A stretch of DNA of 64,000 nucleotides from Ypsolopha sequella (Eukaryota; Arthropoda; Insecta; Lepidoptera; Ypsolophidae). Below are positions 11,185 through 23,569 of the stretch, in pieces; position 1 is the first letter of the stretch, and each line of letters opens with the position of its first letter. Location: the NCBI GenBank assembly GCA_934047225.1, contig OW203986.1:23873221-23937220 (forward strand), in the 5' to 3' direction. A model generated the notes under the pieces. The model was not told where the DNA came from, ran no database searches, and saw nothing but the letters and a program-made list of their open reading frames with translations. The position numbers and the translations under genes are program-made.

Positions 11185-14100
11185 ATGTGGAAGATAACTT
11201 TTGTTCTCCTGGCTTTAACTTGCAGTTGCTACGGTAAGGATATAATCAATTAAGAACAGTTTAGCAGCCGGATTGTGAAAAACCCACCATTATCTAATTA
11301 GTGGTACTAGCATGAACTTGGTATCGACTCGACATCGATTCGATAAAAAAATGTAACTCTTATTTCATTGCAATAAGGGTTATCGTTTAGAATTTATCGA
11401 TTCTATTTGTCAAATTTATCTAATCGACGCGTATGTGGTCGCATAACAGACTCGAATTCAAAATTTGCTCAGTAGTTATTCAACAAAACCTTATTACCTA
11501 TGTATTGCGTAAACTGTTATCGTAAAATTTCCATTGGTTTCTGTAAATTAGAATTTTAAAATTTAAAATTTAAAGGATTATTTAAGGAGGGTTTTTCACA
11601 ATCCGGCTGCAAAACAAAAAGTTTTGTAGCTTAAGTGTCTGTTTGTCTGCCCTAATTCAATCACTGGAGTAGAAAAACATTGAAGCCCCGGGAAAGTACA
11701 GGAAAATTACGTCGTATCAAAAATAAATTGGGGGGGGGGGATCAAATGAAGCGTATTTAAAAGTGTACTATTTTTTTTATGTAAAACAAAAATAATGAGA
11801 GAACGCGAATATGACAGCTGCGTTTAGTGATAAATGCATTTAAAATTTCGGTAAAATTAAAATTAAATGTGAGCTGAGTAAACAAACAAAATATCGATTT
11901 GTCAGACACGGCGAACAAAAAGGCAAAGGACATCATTCATTTTGGGCTAAATCTGAAAGTGCCGGCCAATTAAAAATAATGTTATATTTCGTTAGAATAT
12001 GTAATTATATTTATTTGTTACTATGAGACCAAAGCGGTAGGGTCATTCTCTGCTTTATTATATGAGTTTGAAAAATCGATATTTTTTTCTGGGCTAAATA
12101 TGAAAGGCCGAACAAACAAAAATAATGTGATGTTTCATTAGAATATGTAATTATATTTATTTGTTAATGCAAGACCAAATCTATAGGGGCATTCTCTGCT
12201 TTACTATATGATTTCGAAAAAATCTATATATTTTTTTCCTAAATATGAAAGTGCCGGTCAAACAAAAATAATGTTATGTTTCGTTAGAATATGTAATTGT
12301 ATTTATTCGATACTATGAGACAAAATCTGTAGGGTCATTCTTTGCTTTATTCTGTGAGCAGCGGTATTAACAAAAATGCGGACCGGAGATTCCAATGTAA
12401 GATTAGCCTCAATATTCAAAATATCCAAATCAACTTTTCAAAGAATGTTGAAGAAAGGTCGTGAAGCATTAATGGCGGACTATGTGCCATCACGAGTTGT
12501 TTTCGACCACATGACCCGTGAAACTTGATAGTCGCAGAAATACTTTTTGGCAACCCAGACAGTCCTATCAATGAAAGGAAAGCTGTGACAATGTGCGATG
12601 GTACTCATATCTATCACCAAAAGAGCTCTAACTATTTCTACCAACGGAAATCGTATAGTAGTCACAAGTATCGTCACCTTCTCACACCAATGTTATTATG
12701 TATGCTGTGATGGTCATATAATAGAGGTTTCTGGACCTCATGCTGCAACGAATTCTGATGCAGTGATTATGAACAACACGGTAGATATTGAAGAAGGTGG
12801 TTTTCATTGGTTCTTTAGGCTGGGAAACGTATTTATTTTAGACCGTGGATTGAAGGGACTTGGTGAGGCCCCTTGAAGACTACGGCTACGTAGTACATAT
12901 GCCGGAGACAAAGAACCGAAGGAAACTGCAGCTTAGCACTGACCAAGCCAATAAGTCTCGGCTTGTGACCATTTATCGTTGGGTGGTCAAAGTCATAAGT
13001 TGTCCACAGTAACCGATTACTAAGACATATGATGGACTACTTTAGAATTGCTGCAGCTCTTATAAATGACTTCCATGTCCTGATTGACAATAATGTCAAT
13101 AATGTGAGTTTTTAAGAATTATTAATGAAAGAATAACTCTGCCTAATATATTAGCAGATCTTGTCATCACTAATAACTACAGCAGAAGGAGAGCACATTT
13201 TTAGTCGATGACAGCCAATACGCAAGAATTCGACCAGTTCCCGAGATTTACGCAAGAGCAACTGACATTGTTTACCTTGGGCAGCTATCAAATAAAGCAG
13301 GCTCGAAGCTGTTATGGGGAGCATATTCAATCTGATGGTGCGTTTATCATAGAGCTTGGTGGGGACGTGCCAGCCCAAGAGGTTCGGGAACTTAATGGAA
13401 GAGACCTTTGGCTTATAAGAGGTTGCATACAGTCAAGACACGTTCAAGCCAAAAAACTTACTACGTGTACATTACCGTTGAGCCTACTTTACTTGGAAGA
13501 GAAGCAATTCCTCATTACTACTGTAACTGCAATATTGGAAGACGTACATTAGGATGATGTGCACACGTTATGACCATCATATGGTACATAGGTTTTGCGC
13601 GGCATGATCCCACCATAGTTCCACCGGCAGATGGTCTAGAAAATATGATAGTCAGACAGAACGAATATTAACCTTTCTACTGTTTTTTTTTTGTCAAATA
13701 AATGTTTTATTTCATGTAATCGTTTTTTATTCAGAGTTAAATCAATTTAATAATTATCTACTACGTAAGATAAGTGGAATTCAGGTTATTTTATCGAAAA
13801 AGTATGAATATGACCATTTACAGCTGGTGAAAGAGTACAGGGAATAACCCTAGTGCATTGATCTCATAGTAAAATAGGTTCAAAACATCTTTTCTGCACA
13901 ATAAATCATCAGTAATGTGATATTTTTTCGAAAATTATTACAAAAAAAAAAATTTCGAAATCATCTAACTAAGCAGAGAATGACCCTACACCTTAGGTCC
14001 CATAGCAACAAATGAATATAATATCACATTTTATCGAAATATAATATTTATATTTTTTGGCCGGCACTTTCAGATTTAGCCCAAAAATGTATGAACGCTG

Positions 14101-17100
14101 AATGATGTCCTTTGTCAAATATGCTTACAAAGCAACCATGAAATCAGGAAAGTGACTGGTTTACAATTTTTTTGCTTCGATATAATTTAACCATAAAAAA
14201 TAGCTACTCAGTATCACTCCCCGTTGAATTGTCTTAATTTTTTGATTCCTTGAGTTTTGAAAATATTTTGCGATAAAGTCTTTATGCCTTTAACAATTCT
14301 ATTACACAATAATCGAAAAATAATAACCGAAACGAGTAGTAGGTACATCACTTTTCACCGTAAGCAACAATAAAGTATTGAAATAATGAAACGATGTACT
14401 TTATTTTCAGAAGTAAGAATACCATATAAACATTTTTCTAACGTCAATGAACTAAACAACTATTTTAGTCCGAAATGGATCCGCCCGCGCTAACTGACAA
14501 CCAGACATCCATATCGTCTCCTCGCACCAAAACGCACATTTTGAGAGAGGGGGAATTATCCAACCACCAGAAACACGCAGAAGCATCCCTTTCAGACAAC
14601 AGTAAAAACAAAGAGACTCAGATAAATATTCAGAGGAAAAAGAAATATTTTGTGAATTGTTAGTGTTGTTTAATGACACTCATTAAATTACACTTACTAA
14701 ATGATACTTACTAAATGACACTTACTAAATGACACTTACTAAATAACACTTACTAAATGACATTTAGTAAGCTAAATGACACTTACTAAATGACACTTAC
14801 TAAATGACACTTACTAAATGACACTTACTAAATGACACTTACTAAATGACAATTACTAAATGACACTTACTAAATGACACTTACTAAATGACACTTACTT
14901 ACTCATAAATAATTACGAAACTTGGTAGGAAACGGCATATTTTGGTTTATCTTTATTTAATATTTATTCTTTAGTTATTTCTACTTTAAATAAATCATTG
15001 GTTATGTGACGCAAATAGACTTTGGTTTCTCTTTATTTATAACGGCATTTAAAATTTTACAGCTGACGACGCCGATGGCAAGAAAGATGAAGACGAAGGG
15101 AATAAGTTCAGTAAATTGTTTAATGATTTTGGAGGTTCCGAAAATAAGAATTTTCCGCCTCTGCCACCTTTCCCAAAACTACCTTTTGATTTTCCTTCCA
15201 ATAATCCGGTGAGTATTTACAATTTGCACAAATAGTATATTACGATACGAGAGCGATGAAACGTTTTCTGACGAGTGTGAGTGCAATCACACGAGTCGAG
15301 AAAAAGTTTCTCGCACGAGTTTCGTATAATTTTTTACAGCATAAGTGCGAAAAATGCCGACTTTACGCGTGCGTAAAGCGGTCATTTTACGCACAGTGTG
15401 CTATAAAAAATGTTTTTTTTTATTGTTTCACAAAGTTGAGACGTGTTTAAATGGGAAAGCACGCAAGTGAATATTTGTCGAAAAGACAAAAGAACACAAA
15501 TAATAAAAAAGAATTCGTAAGCACAGAAGGAAATCTTTATCATGAAGACATGAAGCGATCGTGCTTCACGTCTATCGCTCTCGGTTTAATCGGTTGACCA
15601 CACGGACCGAATAACAGTTTTGTCAACGTCAAGCTATATTTCCTAGAATAAGTTAGTTCCTAGAATAAGTTAGTTAGAAACATTTATAATGAACTTATGG
15701 TCGAATCTAATCTATATGTTACAAGATGCTCTATCTAGTTCTGTGTCCACTTAGCTATGGTTGTAGTAGTGACGTGTACAGATACTCTTTTTTTGTGTGT
15801 GTTGCGCGTTTTGTGCCGTTCCCGAGGCACAGTAAAGAAAAGTAACAGTAGGCAGTGTCCTTGAAACAACGTTCGGCAGACGCACGCATTAGGGCTGCCC
15901 ACATAAATGCGCGGGAATCGGGTGGCGTCTCACACTCTCCGCGTCCGTACTTAACTGCGGCGCACCCCTACTATGAGGTGCATGCCGAGATTTGGAAGCG
16001 TGCGTTTCAGTCATTTTATATGAAGACATAATGTTACCTTTTTTGTAAACAGTGTTACTTTTCTCTACTGTGCTTGAGGTAAGAATATAAAAAGAGGGAG
16101 ACGGTATATCCCTGGCAGAACCACAGTCAAGCATTTTTATTGTTATTATTAATTTCAAAGACTATAGCTGGGTCCGTTAGCTCATCCAGTTTAGTTTTTC
16201 GGAAGAAAGGATGCCACTTGCCACAATTGTTTATTGGACCAATATCTACCGATAAAGATCGGTAGCCTTCGGGAGCCTCTTCAATTTGGGGGGGGAGGGG
16301 GGTTCAAAGATACACTGCGCCAAGCGTCATTTAAAAAAATTAAACTGTCTGAGTTTGTCAACTACATCAAGATGGGTGTCTTTTTCTGGTAAATAAAGGA
16401 CGTAGAATTCATTTCTGGCATAAAAAATTGTGATATTTTAAGTAGTTTCTTGAAAATTTTTACATACATTAAAATTTTATGATATACTTTTTACTTTCAG
16501 GCGCCACCAAAAAAAAACCTCAGGTTTTTTTAAGTAACAAAAAATACGTTAAGAAAGCCTATTTTATGCAGATTAATAAAAATATAAGTTTTATTGGATT
16601 TTTAAAGGAAAAAACCATCAAAAAAAATAAAACAATGTCGGTGAGCTCTTATTTTACTACTACTTAATAACTAACCTGATAAAAGTATATTTATGTATAG
16701 TGTATTTATAAAAGTATATATATGCATAAAAACTATAAACACGTAAAAATGCTTTTCTATGGTTCTAAAAGAGTATTAACTATTTAATTATCATTTTAAT
16801 TTTTTGTAGCTTCTACCGCAGTGGTACAATTCGGTACATATGAAATTTATTTTAACACAGTTGAATCTTTTTTGCATTCTACTTTGCATTGACACCTTGT
16901 TATTTCGAGGCAAATGCTGTCCGCAGCTGGGTTGTCAGACCAGTGGGGTATCTATTGGCTAATTTTCTGCTTCCAGCCCCAATCGGGGGGACTAGGCAGA
17001 ATTTGTTGTAGCACTAAAGCCTGGCCCCTCTCATGAACTCCCTGGCAAGCTGCGCGTAAAATATGCTGACAAAGGGCCGCTTCTGTTGGTGGTAAATTTT

Positions 17101-19931
17101 CAATTTGCCGATCTGTTTTTGTAAAAATATATTTACGGCAATGATTGATAGTCGTGCAGGGACAGGGACTTGATCTGAAAAAGTTCATGTAATATGACTT
17201 TTCGCTACGATGAATTTAACTTTATATTAATGTTTTAGTTAGTACTCAGTGATTGGCTAGCATACCTATCATACATGGCTATGACAAACTTATGTAGCAC
17301 AATCTCTGCCTCATTTATATTGCTATCTTTAAGATCCTTAAACCCTTTAGTGGCAAAAGAGAATGAATTACATGCTACAAAAGCACTTTTCTTTCCCCTG
17401 CCGTTAAAAAACGATACTGTATCGCATCCACTAAGTTTGTGGAACACAGGCAAGACCTCCGCTCTTTCAGGACCTTTAAACAAAATAAATTGTCTTATGC
17501 ACACTCACTCACGCTATTAAACTGATTATTTATATATTATACATTCTTGACTATTAAAAGAAACGCTCATACCTAGAGCTGATTCAATCTAGAGGCATGC
17601 CAAGAAATTGTGGTTTTTCCCCGTTACCACATGAACCCATAATACCTCTAATCTTGGCAATTTCAGTACACATGCCAGAGCGATAACTACCACATCGGTG
17701 TTTGCTGTGCATTAACTTCGTATGACCCTGGTCTACTGTATCCGCCAAGTGAACCATCATTCGCGTGTCAGACGCTTCAAGTTAAATGGCTCCAATTTTG
17801 GCAGTTCACGAGCAACATTGGAAAGAACAGATTACCCTTCGCTACATAAATTTCTTTATTGATGGGCAAGTCCATCGGGTGATATTTGGACGACAGGAAG
17901 CCAAACAGCTCTTCTTTATTCGTGTCATCCTGGAGAAAATATTACGCGCAGTTTGCCAGGGAGTTCATGAGTGGGGCCAGGCTTTAGTACTGCAACAAAT
18001 TCTGCCTAGTCCCCCCGATTGGGGCTGGAAGCAGAAAAATAGCCAATAGATACCCCACTGGTCTGACAACCCAGCTGCGGACAGCATTTGCCTCGAGATA
18101 ACAAGGTGTCAATGCAAAGTAGGATGCAAAAAAGATGCAACTGTGCTAAAATAAATTTAACCCCCACTTCATTCTGGACTCATCTGGGTCTAGAATCCCC
18201 TCAAATACCAAAAGTCTAGCTAAATCAACGTACAGCGTGCAGCCACCGTGCCTCGAGTATCTACGCTTCATCAACCCCTTTTTCTAACCCAAACAACTGC
18301 AATATTATATTTTACACACAAACCCACACACTTTACTATGGTATCGGATAATTACATAATCATTTATCTAATTAAAAATATAACGTCGCGCGCAACTTAC
18401 GAAGCTATGAAAGTGTTATTCGTTAAACGTCTTACGGAATGTCGAATCAAAGGTGGTTTTACATAGTGATTTAGTCATTAATGTGTTTCGTTTTCCCTTA
18501 GATTTTCAATGGCAATGATAGCCTTGAACTATAGCTGAGTTCCAGAATACAGCTAAGTCGTATCATTTAACAAATACCTAGTACATTAGTTTTTCTTGAA
18601 TACCTTATTTTCCTTTGTTGAATTATGATATATATTGTTTTGAGCATAACCGTTTTGTAACATAACGTAGTGTCCTAATCTACTAGACGACCACACAAAT
18701 AAATCACGGCCAATGATTTAATTTGTAATTAATAAATCGATGTACTCCTCAAGTATGTCATAATAACGTAGGAGACGTAGAGAGGTATATATGCATTACT
18801 ATTACCTCATTCTACGGGTGGTACCGCTTCCAGTGGTCATCTTTTAATTATTAAATAAATACATACTAAGTACTGTAAGTACATATGACTGTACATAACA
18901 CATATGTATATACATCTATAAGCAGGATATTTATTTCTCTTACAGAAGATAGGACTAATCCAGAACCTATTTGTTAAAGATTGGTACTCGTGACCAGGAA
19001 CACAATTGTCTTCTTACAGCAGTACTTACTTACTTCACACCTAGAACTATTTGTTATAGATGGTAGAAGCTGCAAAAAATTAAAATGATAATTAAATAGT
19101 TAATACTCTTTTAGAACCATAGAAAAGCATTTTTACGTGTTTATAGTTTTTATGCATATATATACTTTTATAAATACACTATACATAAATATACTTTTAT
19201 CAGGTTAGTTAATAAGTAGTAGTAAAATAAGAGCTCACCGACATTGTTTTATTTTTTTTACGGTTTTTTCCTTTAAAATCCAATAAAACTTATATTTTTA
19301 TTTATCTGCATAAAATAGGCTTTCTTAAAGTATTTTTTGTTACTTAAAAAAACCTGAGGTTTTTTTTTGGTGGCGCCTGAAAGTAAAAAATATTTCATAA
19401 AATTTTAATCTATGTAAAAATTTTCAAGAAACTACTTAAAATATCACATTTTTTTATGCCAGAAATGAATTCTACGTCCTTAATTTACCTGAAAAAGACA
19501 CCCATCTTGAAGTAGTTGACAAACTCAGACAGTTTAATTTTTTTAAATGACGCTTGGCGCAGTGCATCTTTGAACCCCCTTCCCCCCCCAAATTGAAGAG
19601 GCTCCCGAAGGCTACCGATCTTTATCGATAGATATTGGTCCAATAAACAATTGCGGCAAGTGGCATCCTTTCTTCCGGAAAACTAAACTGATGCCTTTTT
19701 TGGGGTCTAACAGTCTAAGCTACTATGTATGCTTTTCAGGGGAGCCTGTTTGATGCAGACGCTGTCAAGAACTTGAAATGCGATGGACTTACTGTTTGCC
19801 AAGCCTCACTCCACAGCGAGTCATCTAAAAAGGAAATTGTAAATGGACAAGTAGTCAAAGATGAAGCCAAAGTCGATGATATTGAAAACAATAAAGGAAA
19901 TGTTAATGAGGAACATTTTGAAAAAACTTAG
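11185..19931 (+). CDS. Seroin-like small secreted protein, three exons
   Basis: Coding exons are 11185-11233, 15063-15208 and 19740-19931; splice sites are GT/AG and the phases are 1 and 0. The total is 387 bases, so 128 residues plus TAG. Exon 1 encodes a signal peptide (MWKITFVLLALTCSCY). Exon 2 starts with an acidic/basic stretch (DDADGKKDEDEG) and then has a proline-phenylalanine segment (FPPLPPFPKLPFDFP). Exon 3 encodes a hydrophilic end with DADAVKNLK near its start and a Lys/Glu-rich C-terminus. An acidic N-terminus, a short Pro/Phe block and an AVKNLK-type C-terminal region are the layout of lepidopteran seroins, small silk proteins with reported antimicrobial or protease-inhibiting roles. 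That match is from memory of the family, not an alignment. Intron 1 holds a foldback, a DDE transposon relic and a 14-bp array; intron 2 holds a 3.5-kb nested foldback. Silk-gland expression would support the call. Confidence 0.66.
11264..11610. mobile_element. Foldback at the start of intron 1 of the seroin-like gene
   Basis: GCAGCCGGATTGTGAAAAAC at the left and GTTTTTCACAATCCGGCTGC at the right bracket about 345 bases. It begins only 31 bases after the exon-1 donor. End sequences are those of the 5500-5680 repeat. Confidence 0.65.
11922..14117 (+). mobile_element. DDE transposon relic with inverted ends and subterminal repeats
   Basis: The ends are inverted: GCAAAGGACATCATTCA at the left and TGAATGATGTCCTTTGTC at the right, both followed inward by a block with GGGCTAAATCTGAAAGTGCC. 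A unit of roughly 140-150 bases with ATGTAATTATATTTATTTGT and GGGTCATTCTCTGCTTTA is repeated three times at the left (about 11940-12350) and once inverted at the right (about 13880-14080). Transposase remains occupy the middle. The whole element is in intron 1 of the seroin-like gene. Confidence 0.72.
12370..13552 (+). pseudogene. Broken DDE (DDE_Tnp_4/ISL2EU-like) transposase
   Basis: Fragments in changing frames give AVTMCDGTHIYHQKSSNY then SYSSHKYRHLLTPM (12580-12690), DGHIIEVSGPHAATNSDAVI (12712-12770) and GNVFILDRGL (about 12823-12855), the Asp-containing blocks of a DDE_Tnp_4-type nuclease. Further on, 13208-13552 keeps LTLFTLGSYQIKQARSCYGE and IQSRHVQAKK, typical of the C-terminal region of the ISL2EU-type transposases as I recall them. 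At least two frameshifts and stops make it inactive. Confidence 0.7.
14672..14903. repeat. 14-bp tandem array in intron 1 of the seroin-like gene
   Basis: About 16 copies of ACTTACTAAATGAC with few changes. One copy near 14761-14775 is locally inverted (CATTTAGTAAG). Confidence 0.85.
15236..15420 (+). repeat. Dispersed repeat next to exon 2 of the seroin-like gene
   Basis: TACGATACGAGAGCGATGAA through GTAAAGCGGTCATTTTACGC matches 51525-51683 in reverse (GAAACTTTTTCTCGACTCGT, then AAAACGTTTCATCGCTCTCG). It begins 28 bases after the splice donor. Confidence 0.55.
16187..19690. mobile_element. 3.5-kb foldback element with about 630-bp inverted arms
   Basis: 16187-16819 and 19062-19690 are inverted copies, starting CAGTTTAGTTTTTCGGAAGA and ending in its complement. 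Matching landmarks include GGTAGCCTTCGGGAGCCTCT, a poly-G/poly-C run, and TAGCTTCTACC at the inner edges. Inside is a second inverted pair (about 16840-17060 with 17940-18155) flanking a broken coding fragment. No clear target duplication was seen. The element fills most of intron 2 of the seroin-like gene. Confidence 0.8.
17235..17790 (-). pseudogene. Broken coding fragment inside the nested foldback
   Basis: The minus strand reads LEASDTRMMVHLADTVDQGH (about 17785-17726), then after a frameshift NTDVVVIALACVLKL and LWVHVVTGK, then after another break LPVFHKLSGCDTVSFFNGRG (about 17460-17400). This is an uncharacterised protein family I have seen scattered through animal genomes (EADTR, VDTDVVVLA and LTGCDTVS signature blocks), often repeat-associated. 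Its biochemical role is not known to me. Gene capture or a remnant of an autonomous element's gene are both possible. Confidence 0.55.
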
Positions 19932-20022
19932 CAGTTTCACCCACGAATACGAAATATTTTACTAAAGTATAAATATCTATGTTCAAGTAAATTTTTAGCA
20001 TTATATTTTGTATTTTTTTTTG

Positions 20023-22029
20023 GGATGTAACGATTGAGCCATTACGATTACGATTAGGAAGCTAATCGTTATTTATTACGACAACCTATACATTACGATT
20101 ATTAAAAAAAAAGTGTCAGTTAATCCTCAGAATGTGGTTTCATAGTCTATTCATTTCAATAAAAGCAATAAACGAAAAAAAAAGGATTAAAAATTTGGTT
20201 AAATTCTCTTTCTATAAGGGAAGGTAAAGGGAACTTTACTTGGAGGTAAACGGAAAGGGAAACCCATATAGCCATGTCTAAAGTACTTTTTTTCTTGTTT
20301 TATGAATGATGGAAATGATGGTGAATCGGTGATGATGATGATCCCTATTGCCACTTATTTTTTAGGGTTCCGTACCTAAAACGTACAAAAGGAACCTTTA
20401 TGGTGATACTCCGTTGTCCGTCCGTTCGTTTGTCACAGCCTCATAACTTTAGCACCGTTAAGGCGATATGTAAAAGTTTTAGCGTCCCTGTTACTCCATA
20501 TGCGAAAAAACTCTCAGTGCGAGAAGGACGGATTCGTGGAAAAGTAGCAAAAAGTTGGGTTTTTATTCATATAAAATGTACTAAAGTTGCTATCAAAATT
20601 TTGTTTAATCTGCGGGCCTATTGTGTATCTCTAGTTGCCTTCTGGAATGGGTGTCTATCATCAAAAACATAGATATACTATCGAATTCCGATGTCCTAAG
20701 GATATTTTCGCTCTTGAAGTGACGACACAGATTGTTAATAGTTCAATACCCACTAAATGCAATTTTGAAATTTCAGTTTTTAGCTATGTTTTTGATGATA
20801 GGCACCTCGTGCAGTTGGCAACTAAAGATACAGAATAGGGGGGCAGGTCCTAGATGACGTTAAAACCCATCTAATAAAATATAATTGCAGTCCATATGTC
20901 ATTCTAAATTGTCAAACCAGGAGAATTGGTGTCGAAAAAGACCTAATTTCAATAAATATTTCTATCGAGCCGAATTTCTCCAATCGCGTTTCTGTTTTAA
21001 CAGATCCCTAGAAAAATATTCCAAAAATAACATACTACTTTATCAAAATAATACATTATTTACAGAAGTAGATATGCAAGTTCTTAAAGTGTCGATTTAT
21101 TTTCCGTAGCGCCTTAAGGATAAAGACATGTAATTGAGCACAAAAATAGCATTAATTTGTTCACATATCACAGTGTAAAAAAATATGAAAAGTTTGAAAT
21201 TGTTCAAAATATTTCCAAAACAAAAGTGAGAAAAATAAAAAATGTTATCCTAAATATACAATATGGATATCAAATTGTAGATATTAAAAAGTTGATTGTA
21301 AAAATATATTTCTTTACGATATTTACTGGCACTCGTTTCGAGAAATCTTTAAAATACCTCAAAAATATGTATGTCCCCCCCTTGTCTCCGAAACTGGTAG
21401 ACCAACAAATGAAAAATATAAAAAAAGAAGTAAAAAAAATATTTTTTGAAATACAGTATATATAGGTATCAAATTATAGGTATTAAAGAGCTGATTGTAA
21501 AAATATACAGTTTGGCTACATTTATACGATTATAAATCATAACTGGCCAATTACAGGAAAGCTATAGCGATTTAAAAAAGTTAGAAATATAAAAAAAGTA
21601 AAATAAATAAAAAGAATATTTAATAAAAATACAATATTGGTATCAAATTGTAGGTATTTAAAGGTTGATTGTAAAAATGTCTAGTTTAGCTATATTTACT
21701 TGCATCTATTTCGAGAAATCCTTGAAAAACCTTTAAAAATGTATTCCCCCCCCCCCTATCTCCAAAATTGGTTTACCGAAAAATATGAAAAAAATCATGG
21801 TAATATGTGTTTACGTAAAGATTACAGGAAAAATAAAGCTGTTGAGAAATTCACGAAAAAAAATTACAAACTTAATTTTATCATCCACAATACGGAACCC
21901 TAGGTACGCGAGTCTGACTCGCACTTGGCCGGTTTTTTTTTATTTTATTTAATAATAATCATGACTTTTACTACGATGCATTACGATTACAGATGTAAAA
22001 CGATGCACCGGTTCGTAATCGTTGCATCC
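20023..22029. mobile_element. Triple-nested element stack
   Basis: The outer layer starts GGATGTAACGATTGAGCC and ends AATCGTTGCATCC. Inside, 20364-21935 is an element starting AGGGTTCCGTACC and ending CGCACTTGGCCGGTTTT, reversed relative to the copies at 44048 and 44797. Inside that, about 20645-20820 is a 175-bp palindrome (GTGTCTATCATCAAAAACAT) also found at 55800-55965. Sections around 21160-21900 hold diverged internal repeats. Confidence 0.55.
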
Positions 22030-22149
22030 ATTTATACTAATAATTTTCATGTATCCGACTTATCTATTTCTTTTTAGTTAAGTAATTTAGAACCGAGTTC
22101 CGAATTAGTTTAAATCTAAATCTGCATATTGGCATCTCATTATATATAT

Positions 22150-22940
22150 TTTTTCAATGCAAGTGCTCGTAAAGGCCCACTTTATATGCATCAAAACCGA
22201 ACAGAAAGTCGATTATTTTGCCCTAGGGCTTTATTATTATTATTTTCTTTTAATTTATTTTTCAATGCATGTGCTCGTAGAGGCCCACTTTTTATGCATA
22301 AAAACCGAACAAAAAGTCGATTATTTTGCCCTAGGGCTTTATTATTATTATTTTTTTTTATTTATTTACAATGGTTGGCTAACCTGCAGCCTTTCCTGTG
22401 TACCATAGATGTTATACTTTTTTTCCCACTGTTTAACGGCTCTGGATACAGTCCTTTTGAGCCAATTATAATTTAAAGTTCACAAGATTATATTTCTTTT
22501 CATTTCCTCACACTATGCATTGAAAAACGTAGTATGATACACGGGCGTAAAAGCAATAAATTACTCGGTTACGTTTAAAACACTCGCTACGCTCGTGTTT
22601 TAAATCGTCCTCGTAATTTATTCCTTTTCGCCCTAGTAGCATAAACTACTATAAAATGGTTGGCTAACCTGCAACTTTTTCTGTGTACCATACATTTTAT
22701 ACTTTTTTTTCCACTGTTTAACGGCTGTGGATACAGTCTTTTTAAGCCAATTATAATTTAAAGTTCACAAGATTATATGTGTTTTATTTACACACACTAT
22801 GCATTGAAAAACGTAGTATGATACACGGGCGTAAGAGCAGTAAATGACTTGGTTACGTTTAAAACACTCGCTTCGCTCGTGTTTTAAATCGTCCTCGTTA
22901 TTTGTTCCTTTGCGCCCTTGTAGCATAAACTACTATTTTA
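22150..22940 (+). mobile_element. 400-bp repeat family A, head-to-tail array
   Basis: The 5' 106 bases occur twice in a row (22152 and 22258), then one complete body ends near 22655, and a partial body without the 5' part runs to 22940. The units are diverged, so this is an old array. Open frames here come from the repeat. Confidence 0.65.
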
Positions 22941-22968
22941 TCACAATTTTATTTATCAACTTATTATA

Positions 22969-23569
22969 CAGTGTGTCCCTCGTACAAGTGCACATCCGAA
23001 AAGGGGTGAAACTAGCTTATTTTATCGACAAAAAATGTTTTTTTTTTTTTATAAAATTTTTGTTTTGTAAATTTACGTTTTAATATTTTTTTTGCCTACC
23101 ATGGAGACTATGTATAAAATATGTCATAACTTTTGATCTATCGCGAGTAATGCAATGAAATAAAACTGGGAGACGTTGCATACCAAATCAAAAACAAAAC
23201 ATAATCAACTAACATTAGTATAAAAATAATATCCTAAAATACTATTTCTTTAATTTTTCCGTCTTTTTTTAGTAATAGTAATTTTTTTCAAAATAATGTC
23301 CCCGTTTTACTATACTTTTATTCCTATTTATCATTGCCTATTCCATTATCTTTCTAACAAAAGAAAATACAACGTTCTATCATAAATACAATATTTTTAC
23401 GAGCTGTAAACCAAAGGCACTGCGCTCGCGTCCCATACAAAGATACCCAGGTGGAGTATTTTTACAAGATTAAAAAAAAAACAAAAAAAATATTTTCTTT
23501 GTTTTTTTCGATATATTTAGATCTAGTTTCACCCACTTTCGGATGTGCACTTGTACAAGGGACACACTG
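22969..23569. mobile_element. 600-bp MITE with TATA duplication, copy 1
   Basis: Starts CAGTGTGTCCCTCGTACAAG and ends GGGACACACTG, with TATA at 22965-22968 and 23570-23573. The subterminal GTGCACATCCGAAA and TTTCGGATGTGCAC blocks are inverted. Copy 2 is 49930-50552. Confidence 0.8.

Noticed and set aside
12598..12876. 92-codon frame as a gene of its own
   Set aside because: It is one frame of the broken DDE transposase.
14475..14663. 62-codon frame MDPPALTDNQTS...
   Set aside because: Low-complexity hydrophilic frame in intron 1 directly before the 14-bp array, without splice sites in phase with the seroin-like exons.
16165..16200. tRNA-like box (GGTCCGTTAGCTCATCC)
   Set aside because: It has a loose A-box look but no B box or cloverleaf could be drawn; it is the flank of the foldback.
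22129..22476. Frames of 115 and 83 codons
   Set aside because: They read through duplicated 5' ends of repeat family A; the peptide repeats are the DNA repeat.
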